10,934 bases of DNA, from positions 1-10,934 of the forward strand of contig CALASN010000105.1 in the NCBI GenBank assembly GCA_937888735.1. The letters run 5' to 3'. How positions within the stretch are numbered: position 1 is the first letter of the stretch; the number at the start of each line of letters is the position of its first letter. The stretch comes from UBA5499 sp002426275 (GTDB lineage Bacteria; Bacillota; DTU084). A program made the translations under genes and the position numbers. The notes beneath the pieces are model-generated. The model had not been told where the DNA came from and searched no databases. It saw nothing but the letters and a program-made list of their open reading frames with translations. Of this stretch, positions 5,348-10,934 are shown piece by piece.

Positions 5348-5947
5348 TTAAGAATTCACGCACTCAAACACCCGAAAACCTCCGCCGCGCTGGATTTCGC
5401 GCACCACCGGATAAATTTCCGCCAGCTTCTTTTGCGCTGATTTGGCTCCCTGCTGCGTCCGCATCACCAGCACTAACCTGCCGTTTTTCACCAGATGACC
5501 CTTGGCTGCGGCGAACAGGCCGTAAATTACCTCCTTGCCAGTCCGCACCGGAGGATTAGTGATGATCAAATCGAACTTTATAGCTGCAAAAGGCTCTAAA
5601 CCATAGCCCGCTCTGAACTGACAATTGCCGATCCCGTTCAGCGCCGCGTTCCCTTCGGCCAGCTCCACAGCTCTCCTGTTCACATCGCTCAGCCAGATTT
5701 CCGCGCCGGGCGCCAATTTGGCAACGGTCAGACCAATGGCTCCGTAGCCGCATCCCAGATCCAAGATCTTCCGGGCAGAGCCCAAATCTAAGCTCTCCAG
5801 CAGCAGCTTTGTGCCCCGATCCAGCTTACGCTTGGAAAAAACTCCCGCGTCTGTCCGGAAAGTCAGACGCTGGCCCAAAAGAAGGCTTTCAAAGCTTTGC
5901 GGCTTATGTTTCGCCGCCGGCTCCGAAGAAAAGTAATGTTCAGTCAC
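5348..5947 (-). CDS. RsmC/YbxB-like class I SAM-dependent methyltransferase
   Basis: A 199-aa protein of the MTS-type methyltransferase fold, most like the short single-domain relatives of RsmC (16S rRNA guanine-N2 methyltransferase) found in Firmicutes. SAM-binding motif I is ILDLGCGYGAIG at about residues 61-72. The acidic strand end is LSDVN near 87-91. The catalytic motif NPPVRTGK at about 131-138 is characteristic of methyltransferases acting on exocyclic amines, such as guanine N2 of RNA. The protein corresponds to one catalytic domain; full-length E. coli RsmC is about twice as long. GTG 5947 is preferred as start because GGGGG (5958-5954) lies 6 nt before it. TTG 5950, one codon upstream, would be only 3 nt away. 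It is the first gene of the minus-strand group, 69 bp before the amidase. The rRNA target is inferred. Confidence 0.85.
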   Translation of the reverse strand: MTEHYFSSEPAAKHKPQSFESLLLGQRLTFRTDAGVFSKRKLDRGTKLLLESLDLGSARKILDLGCGYGAIGLTVAKLAPGAEIWLSDVNRRAVELAEGNAALNGIGNCQFRAGYGLEPFAAIKFDLIITNPPVRTGKEVIYGLFAAAKGHLVKNGRLVLVMRTQQGAKSAQKKLAEIYPVVREIQRGGGFRVFECVNS

Positions 5948-5953
5948 CAAAAT

Positions 5954-5958
5954 CCCCC
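5954..5958 (-). promoter_or_regulatory. Ribosome binding site favouring GTG 5947
   Basis: GGGGG on the minus strand leaves 6 nt to GTG 5947 and only 3 nt to TTG 5950, so the GTG is the more likely methyltransferase start. Confidence 0.5.
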
Positions 5959-6010
5959 TATAATTTGAAAATGATGAAAGTCCTGTAATAAAAAGTTAAC
6001 CTCGGCAAAT

Positions 6011-6039
6011 TTGCTATTCGTGAAAAAATGCGCTATAAT
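6011..6039 (+). promoter_or_regulatory. Sigma-A-type promoter for the small zinc-ribbon gene
   Basis: TTGCTA (6011-6016) and a perfect TATAAT (6034-6039) are separated by exactly 17 bp. The expected start near 6046 gives a leader of about 48 nt. A perfect 10-bp palindrome, GCAAATTTGC at 6005-6014, overlaps the -35 and could be an operator, although short palindromes also arise by chance. Confidence 0.75.
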
Positions 6040-6093
6040 AAAGACAAGCCCTCCATTGAATACCTATTGGATAAAAAAAGGAGGTGGGTCTTC

Positions 6094-6267
6094 ATGGCTG
6101 AATGTCGCTGCTGTGCCGAACCATTGGTTACCCAAGGAGAAAAAGAGCGCGGTATCTGCAGAAACTGCGAACGGCTGGTATCAAAGAAAGTGACGGCTGA
6201 ACGCGCAAATTTTCCTTTTTTAAGCAGACAATTCAACGCTTGGAAAAATAACAATCGAGCTTCTTAA
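6094..6267 (+). CDS. 57-aa four-cysteine zinc-ribbon protein, possibly Gin/CsfB-like
   Basis: A strong Shine-Dalgarno, AAGGAGGTG (6078-6086), sits 9 nt (from GGAGG) before ATG 6094. With the promoter upstream and the terminator downstream this makes a complete single-gene unit. The protein has a CxxC pair at C4 and C7 (C6 is a third cysteine) and a second pair at C22 and C25, as expected for one zinc site. ICRNCERLV (21-29) and the aromatic, basic stretch FPFLSRQFNAWKNN (40-53) recall Gin (CsfB), a short zinc protein that inhibits sigma-G before engulfment is complete. Spacing between the CxxC pairs is 14 residues, close to that in Gin as I recall it. Against this, the housekeeping-type promoter is not expected for Gin, and the middle segment does not match well. 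I regard Gin as a hypothesis. A generic zinc-ribbon protein of unknown function is the safe call. Confidence 0.8.
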   Translation: MAECRCCAEPLVTQGEKERGICRNCERLVSKKVTAERANFPFLSRQFNAWKNNNRAS

Positions 6268-6274
6268 CGCTCTT

Positions 6275-6304
6275 AGAGGCGACTATGTCGCCTCTCTTTT
6301 TTTT
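6275..6304 (+). terminator. Intrinsic terminator after the small zinc-ribbon gene
   Basis: A perfect 9-bp stem, AGAGGCGAC (6275-6283) with GTCGCCTCT (6287-6295), has a TAT loop, then C and eight T residues (6297-6304). It lies between convergent genes and reaches into the stop codon of the permease gene. On the minus strand it lacks a T-tract. Confidence 0.92.
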
Positions 6305-7892
6305 ATCCTTCCCGCCAGGTCCCGGGCGCCCGCTTGAAAAGCAGCCACACCCAAAGCAAATCGCCCAAAACGAAGTAGCTGAGAGCCAGCGGCAAGCAGG
6401 CTGCACCCCAACCAGCCCTGTACGCCAAAAACGCCGGCAATCCAAGATACAAAGCCCCCAAAAGCATGGCATATAAGCTTGTAACATTGCCCTTCATAGC
6501 CTTCTGCGGATCCGTCCACTCCAGGTTTGGCCAGAGAGCATCCACAAGGACGGAAAGGGCGCATACTCCGACGCTGCCCACAAGGCCGATGGCGAAAGCG
6601 CCCAGCAGCCGCAGCGGAGAGAGTGGCAACATAGCGCCCAGCGCAACGAGAAAGACCATTCCTCCTGCCAGCGTGGCCAAGCTGCTGGCCAAAAGCTTTG
6701 CGCAGACCTGCAGTTGCGGCGAGACGGGAATGAGCCTGGAGAGCCAAAATTGTTTTCCTTCCCTGGAGATGGAGGTGGCTGGCAAGACGCTTAAGGCAGG
6801 CAGCGCAGCGATGAAGCCGACGACAACAAGTTCCAGGATTTCGCCTGGCAGGGCTGCCGCCGCTTGGATTTCCGCGCTCCCCCGCAGGACAAAGAAGAGC
6901 AAGACAGGCGGCAAAAACAAATTCAGCAGCCCATTGGTGAGAAAGACCGGATTCCGCACCAAAAGCGCAGTCTCGCGCCACAGAAGCGCCGGCAAGACAC
7001 TTCTGCGTTTCTGCCTGGGCAGGCGTTTTTTCCTGCTTTTGCTCATCTCAGTTCCCCCAACCACTCCCGCCAAGAAAAACCGCTTCGCAACCCACAGAAA
7101 CAGCGTCACGGCCAAAACGGAAAAGAGCAAAAGCTCGGCGAATGCCAAAAGACTGCCCCCGGCCAAAAAATCATTGGCCTGCAAGACGGGCGGGCAGTAC
7201 CCGGCTAGCATCTTCAGCCTGCCTGCGATCAGCAGTCCCGATAATTCCTCCTGCCGAAACCCTCGCTGCAGCTTCATGGTTAAAAACTGAACGCCGAAGG
7301 CCGCAGCCACAGAGATGAGGATGCCGGCTACGCGCCAAAAATCCCTGCCTCGGGGCAGATTGACAAACCTCATCACCACCAGCACGATCATGCCGCAGAC
7401 GGCCAGCGGAACGACGGGCAAAAGCAGAAAGACCAAAAGCGCCTGCGGCCAAAAAAACGGCTGGGGAAACAGCCTCGCCCAGGCGATCAGCGCAGGCAGC
7501 AAAAGCGGCAGAAGAGTCAGGTACTCGTTCACCAGCACCGCGGCGAACCTGCCTCCCACGATTTCCCTCGCGGACAAAGGCAAAGGCAGCAGGCGCTCCG
7601 TGTCCTGAGCAAAGAAAAAAGCGGATAGCAAATAAAAAAGGCCAAAGAAAAAAACTATGGTTACCGCGGGGAGCAATGCCAAGATGAGCCCTGAGCGAAA
7701 GACTTCCTGCGACGGCAGGAGCTGGAATATTTTGGCATAAAACATGTAGATCATCGTTAAAAAGCTGGCGATGCTGGGCAGGAGCAAAAGAAAAAGCACG
7801 AGCCGCACTCTTTCCCTCTTTCCTCCCCGCCCCCAAAGGGACCGGAAGTTGCTCTTCAGATACACACTCCATAGAGCCAACGCGCCTTTCAT
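6303..7892 (-). CDS. ABC-2-type exporter permease (about 12 membrane helices)
   Basis: A 529-aa integral membrane protein forming the channel part of an ABC exporter, with the ATPase encoded just upstream. Hydrophobic segments lie near residues 30-52, 68-94, 122-140, 150-177, 187-205, 248-268, 315-336, 352-372, 402-422, 428-450, 474-492 and 497-518. They form two halves joined by a very basic loop (SKSRKKRLPRQKRR, 284-297). SISREGKQFW (374-383), followed by a proline-containing stretch, and DPQKAMKGN (461-469) resemble conserved stretches of the large putative ABC exporter permeases of Firmicutes. ATG 7892 has GGAGG 7 nt upstream and overlaps the ATPase stop by 4 nt (ATGA). The substrate cannot be told from sequence. 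Its 3' end runs to the terminator of the convergent small gene. Confidence 0.85.
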   Translation of the reverse strand: MKGALALWSVYLKSNFRSLWGRGGKRERVRLVLFLLLLPSIASFLTMIYMFYAKIFQLLPSQEVFRSGLILALLPAVTIVFFFGLFYLLSAFFFAQDTERLLPLPLSAREIVGGRFAAVLVNEYLTLLPLLLPALIAWARLFPQPFFWPQALLVFLLLPVVPLAVCGMIVLVVMRFVNLPRGRDFWRVAGILISVAAAFGVQFLTMKLQRGFRQEELSGLLIAGRLKMLAGYCPPVLQANDFLAGGSLLAFAELLLFSVLAVTLFLWVAKRFFLAGVVGGTEMSKSRKKRLPRQKRRSVLPALLWRETALLVRNPVFLTNGLLNLFLPPVLLFFVLRGSAEIQAAAALPGEILELVVVGFIAALPALSVLPATSISREGKQFWLSRLIPVSPQLQVCAKLLASSLATLAGGMVFLVALGAMLPLSPLRLLGAFAIGLVGSVGVCALSVLVDALWPNLEWTDPQKAMKGNVTSLYAMLLGALYLGLPAFLAYRAGWGAACLPLALSYFVLGDLLWVWLLFKRAPGTWREG

Positions 7893-8605
7893 TGGGTAAC
7901 CTCCAAGAAAATATCCTCAAGGGTCTCTCCCTGGACCCGCCGCAGCTCTTCCAGCGTTCCCGCGGCTATCAGCTTGCCGGACTTGATGATTCCCAGCCGG
8001 TGACAGAAACGCTCCGCCACCTCCAGCACGTGGGTGGAGAAAAAGACCGTCTTTCCCGCCTGAGCGTGTTCCCGCAGGATTTCTTTGAGCAGGTGCGAGC
8101 TTTTGGGATCCAACCCCACCATGGGTTCGTCCAGGATCAGCACTTGTGGATCCGGCAGCATAGCCCCTAAAATGGCCAACTTCTGCCGCATGCCATGGGA
8201 AAAACTGCCGATTGGATCGGGCAGAGCGTCGGTTAGACTGAAAGCTTCGCCTAGCTTCTCGGTGCGCTCTTGACGCTGCTTGAGGGGAACTTGGTAGACG
8301 TCTCCCAAAAAGTCCAGGTACTCGTTACCGGTTATGCGCTCGTATAAATCGGGGCTGTCTGGAACGTAACCGATGTTTCGCTTGGCCCGAAGCGGCTCTC
8401 GGTCCAGATCGACGCCAGCGATCTTGATCTGCCCGCTGTCCGGCGCCAAAATTCCCACCATCATCTTGATGGCGGTGGTCTTACCTGCCCCGTTGGGCCC
8501 CAGGAAGCCGAAAATCTCGCCGGGCTCTATGGTCAAAGATAATGCGTCCACTGCCCGCACCGCGCCCGCGTTATAGCTCTTGGTGAGATTGACGAGCTCA
8601 ATCAT
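7889..8605 (-). CDS. ABC transporter ATP-binding protein
   Basis: A 238-aa cytoplasmic ATPase that should power the adjacent permease. Walker A is GPNGAGKTT at 36-44. The signature is FSHGMRQ at 135-141, a variant of LSGGQ common in ABC-2 exporters. Walker B is VLILDEP at 155-161, followed by the D-loop GLDP at 164-167 and the switch histidine H192 in STHVL. The Q-loop position reads YVPD (80-83) rather than containing Gln, also seen in ABC-2-type ATPases. The start ATG 8605 has AAGGAGG (8618-8612) 6 nt upstream. A longer frame reaches 8632 but lacks a ribosome binding site and would run deeper into proS. The gene overlaps the end of proS by 8 nt and the permease by 4 nt, so all are probably co-transcribed. 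Confidence 0.92.
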   Translation of the reverse strand: MIELVNLTKSYNAGAVRAVDALSLTIEPGEIFGFLGPNGAGKTTAIKMMVGILAPDSGQIKIAGVDLDREPLRAKRNIGYVPDSPDLYERITGNEYLDFLGDVYQVPLKQRQERTEKLGEAFSLTDALPDPIGSFSHGMRQKLAILGAMLPDPQVLILDEPMVGLDPKSSHLLKEILREHAQAGKTVFFSTHVLEVAERFCHRLGIIKSGKLIAAGTLEELRRVQGETLEDIFLEVTQ

Positions 8606-10322
8606 GACTTGCCTCCTTGAGCCAGTTTTCAATCCACGCTCCTGCCTGGTTTTGTTCGATCAGCTCCTGCCGTCCGTCTCTGCGGACTTTAATCTCCACG
8701 GCTCCCTGAGCTAAGGTCTTGGGTCCCACAGTCACCCGCAGGGGAATGCCGATGAGGTCCGCGTCCTTGAACTTAACCCCAGGCCGCTCGTCCCGATCGT
8801 CCAGCAGCGTTTCCACTCCCCGCGCTTGCAAGTTCGAATAGAGAACTTGGCAGGCTTCCTTGGATGCCGCATCCCGCCAATTCACAGGCACTATGACGAC
8901 GCTGTAGGGGGCGATGGTCACGGGCCAGACGATGCCGAATTCATCGCAATTCTGCTCGATGGCAGCGGCCATGGTTCTGGAGACGCCGATTCCGTAACAG
9001 CCCATGAGCATCTCCTGGGCTTTGCCTTCTTCGTCCAGATAAACAGCCTCCAGCGCCCGGCTGTATTTAGCGCCAAGCTTGAACACTTGCCCAACCTCGA
9101 TTCCCCGGGCAAGCTGGAGTTTTCCGTTCTCACAGCGCGGGCAGCTGTCGCCGGCCTGGGCCAGACGCAGGTCCGCTGTCTGCACGCCCAAGGGCGCCAA
9201 ATCTCGCTGGGGGTCCAGATTAAGCAGATGACTATCGGGACTGTTGGCGCCCACAATTCCCTTTTCCACTGCCATCACAGCGCAGTCAGCGTACAAGGGA
9301 ATGTTTTCGGCCAGGCCCACAGGACCGGCAAAGCCCACAGGCGCGCCGGTTATGCGGCGAATTGCGGCGGGATCCGCCAGCTGCAAATGTGCGGCGCCCA
9401 GGAGGTTTGCCACCTTCACCTCGCAGACTTCGTGATCTCCCCGCACCAGCACGGCAACGGGTTTGTCGTCCGCCAGATAGATCATGGTCTTAATCAGCCG
9501 CTTCCGGTCCACTCCCAGGAAAGCGGCCACTTCTTCCACTGTGTGCTTGCCGGGTGTGGCGACTTCTTCCAGCGGCATGGTTTCCGCCTGGGGAATCTCT
9601 GGCGCCAGACACTGGGCCCGTTCCACATTGGCCGCGTAATCGCAGTCATCGCAATAGGCTATCTCCGCCTCGCCGCTTGCAGCCAAGGCCATGAATTCGT
9701 GGGAAGCGTTGCCGCCTATGGCTCCGGAATCCGCCTCCACAGGCCTTATGGCCAGCCCCACCCGCTGAAAAATCCGCTGATAGCTCTCATACATCCGCCA
9801 GTAGCATTCATCCAGGGATTCCGCCGTGCGGTGAAAGGAATAAGCGTCCTTCATGATGAACTCCCGGGCTCGCATCAAGCCGAAACGAGGCCTGATCTCA
9901 TCGCGGTATTTATTTTGAATCTGAAAGAGCACAAGGGGCAGTTGCCTGTAAGAACGCACCTCCTGCGCCACAGTGGAGGTTACCAGTTCTTCATGGGTAG
10001 GCCCCAGGCAAAATTCCCGCCCGTGGCGGTCAGTGAGGCGGAACATCTCTTCGCCGTAAACGTCCCAGCGGCCTGTTTTCTCCCAAAGCTCCTTGGGCTG
10101 GGCAATGGGCATCAGCAATTCCTGCGCTCCCGCCCGCTGCATCTCCTGCCTGATGATGGCCTCGATTTTCTGTAAGACCCGCAGGCCCAAAGGCAAATAT
10201 GTATATAGTCCCCCTGCCACCTTACGCATATATCCTGCCCGCAGCAGCAATTGATGGCTGGGTATTTCCGCTTCCGCCGGCACCTCTCTGAGGGTAGGCG
10301 CCAAAAGCTCACTCATCTTCAT
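8598..10322 (-). CDS. proS: Prolyl-tRNA synthetase, bacterial type
   Basis: A 574-aa class II aminoacyl-tRNA synthetase that charges tRNA-Pro with proline. It has the bacterial layout. The N-terminal catalytic part carries motif 2 around RDEIRPRFGLMRAREF (140-155). The inserted editing domain (about 225-405) removes mischarged alanine; K278 in RLIKTM corresponds to the lysine needed for editing in E. coli. Motif 3 is GCYGIGVSRTMAA (441-453). The anticodon-binding domain covers about 468-574. Length is normal for the family. Two CxxC pairs, C224/C227 and C394/C397, border the editing insertion. ATG 10322 is chosen for its GAGGAG 10 nt upstream and the typical family start MKMSELLAPTLRE. It overlaps the end of ispG by 14 nt. 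No T-box or other leader can be expected here, because the gene lies inside an operon. Confidence 0.97.
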   Translation of the reverse strand: MKMSELLAPTLREVPAEAEIPSHQLLLRAGYMRKVAGGLYTYLPLGLRVLQKIEAIIRQEMQRAGAQELLMPIAQPKELWEKTGRWDVYGEEMFRLTDRHGREFCLGPTHEELVTSTVAQEVRSYRQLPLVLFQIQNKYRDEIRPRFGLMRAREFIMKDAYSFHRTAESLDECYWRMYESYQRIFQRVGLAIRPVEADSGAIGGNASHEFMALAASGEAEIAYCDDCDYAANVERAQCLAPEIPQAETMPLEEVATPGKHTVEEVAAFLGVDRKRLIKTMIYLADDKPVAVLVRGDHEVCEVKVANLLGAAHLQLADPAAIRRITGAPVGFAGPVGLAENIPLYADCAVMAVEKGIVGANSPDSHLLNLDPQRDLAPLGVQTADLRLAQAGDSCPRCENGKLQLARGIEVGQVFKLGAKYSRALEAVYLDEEGKAQEMLMGCYGIGVSRTMAAAIEQNCDEFGIVWPVTIAPYSVVIVPVNWRDAASKEACQVLYSNLQARGVETLLDDRDERPGVKFKDADLIGIPLRVTVGPKTLAQGAVEIKVRRDGRQELIEQNQAGAWIENWLKEASHD

Positions 10323-10934
10323 TATCTTCGCACTCCTCCAATTTGGCTATTTCCCGGAAAAGAGCGGCGACCAACTCCGCCTCCGGGACCGTGGCCACCA
10401 CTTTCCCCTTGCGGAAAAGCAGCCCCTTCCCTTTGCCGCCGGCAATTCCCACGTCCGCCTCTGTGGCCTCGCCCGGGCCGTTGACAGCGCAGCCCATCAC
10501 CGCGATCTTCAGCGGCAGCTTCACCTGGCAAAGCCGCTCTTCTACTTCGCGGGCCAAATTTAGCAGATCCAGCTGGCATCTGCCGCAGGTTGGGCAGGAG
10601 ATGAGCTCCGGTCCCCTTTGCCTGAGCTTGAGGCTTTTGAGAATTTCGTAGCCCGCCCTGACTTCAGCCTCTGGCTCCGCAGTCAGGGAGACCCGTAGGG
10701 TATCGCCGATGCCTTCTGCCAAGAGAGTACCGATGCCCACCGCCGAACGAATGGCGCCGCTGTACGGCGTGCCGGCTTCGGTAACGCCGAGGTGCAGAGG
10801 ATAGCGCGTCTTTTGCGCCATCAGCCGGTAAGCTTCAATCGTCAGCGGAACCTGGGAAGCTTTCAGGGAAATGACAATCTCCTCAAAGTCCAGCTCTTCC
10901 AGCTGCCGCACTTTCTCCAAAGCGCTTTCCACCA
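10309..10934 (-). CDS. ispG: 4-hydroxy-3-methylbut-2-enyl diphosphate synthase (3' part)
   Basis: The C-terminal 208 or so residues of IspG (GcpE). This enzyme converts methylerythritol cyclodiphosphate to HMBPP in the MEP isoprenoid pathway using a 4Fe-4S cluster. The frame runs off the right edge of the window, so the N-terminal TIM-barrel part is incomplete. Numbering from the first complete codon, cluster ligands are C113 and C116 (SCPTCGR) and C148 (MGCAVNGPGE), with E155 as the expected fourth ligand. LHLGVTEAG (47-55) is a conserved family stretch. The tail EECEDNEDE is acidic and is coded by sequence that overlaps the proS start. The ispG-proS order is common in Clostridia. Confidence 0.96.
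   Translation of the reverse strand, partial: VESALEKVRQLEELDFEEIVISLKASQVPLTIEAYRLMAQKTRYPLHLGVTEAGTPYSGAIRSAVGIGTLLAEGIGDTLRVSLTAEPEAEVRAGYEILKSLKLRQRGPELISCPTCGRCQLDLLNLAREVEERLCQVKLPLKIAVMGCAVNGPGEATEADVGIAGGKGKGLLFRKGKVVATVPEAELVAALFREIAKLEECEDNEDE

Noticed and set aside
6275..6304. The hairpin after the small gene as a bidirectional terminator
   Set aside because: On the minus strand the stem is followed by AAGAGCG rather than a T-tract, so only plus-strand termination is supported.
6466..7290. Plus-strand open frame of 274 aa opposite the permease gene
   Set aside because: It is antisense to hydrophobic helices, which produces a K/S/R-rich shadow. There is no Shine-Dalgarno or motif.
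8826..10175. Plus-strand open frame of 449 aa opposite proS
   Set aside because: It lies wholly antisense to a certain proS gene. Its translation is rich in H, Q and G as expected for a shadow of GC-rich codons, and it shows no motif.

Overview
This window looks like a chromosomal segment from an endospore-forming member of the Clostridia (Firmicutes). The evidence is three alpha/beta-type small acid-soluble spore protein (SASP) genes in a row, a CwlD-like cortex amidase joined to a GerMN domain, strong AGGAGG ribosome binding sites, frequent GTG and TTG starts, and the ispG-proS order common in this class. The genus cannot be fixed from the sequence alone.

Layout, left to right. Bases 1-466 hold no convincing gene. 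They contain a cluster of five copies of a 20-bp repeat (125-261) that resembles the end of a transposable element, possibly IS21-like, with no transposase in view. Three SASP genes follow on the plus strand (481-1498). A good sigma-G-type promoter precedes the second, and intrinsic terminators follow the second and third. The first SASP is unusual because it appears to contain two SASP modules.

Facing them on the minus strand is a four-gene set (transcribed 5947 to 1524): an RsmC/YbxB-like methyltransferase, a CwlD-GerM fusion amidase, a fused MEMO/LigB-like plus AMMECR1 protein, and the radical SAM enzyme of the AmmeMemoRadiSam trio. The last two overlap by 4 nt. The trio is a recognised co-occurring system whose biochemical function is, as far as I know, not established.

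A short plus-strand gene (6094-6267) sits between two minus-strand groups with its own sigma-A-type promoter and strong terminator. It encodes a 57-aa four-cysteine protein with some resemblance to Gin/CsfB, the sigma-G inhibitor. From 10934 down to 6303 runs a second minus-strand operon: ispG (cut by the window edge, MEP isoprenoid pathway), proS (prolyl-tRNA synthetase), an ABC ATPase and a 12-helix ABC permease. Every junction in it overlaps.

The strongest leads are the two-module SASP, the CwlD-GerM fusion next to the AmmeMemoRadiSam genes, the possible Gin homologue, the perfect 14-bp palindrome inside the radical SAM gene, and the repeat cluster at the left end. I see no CRISPR array, tRNA or rRNA, and no defence system.
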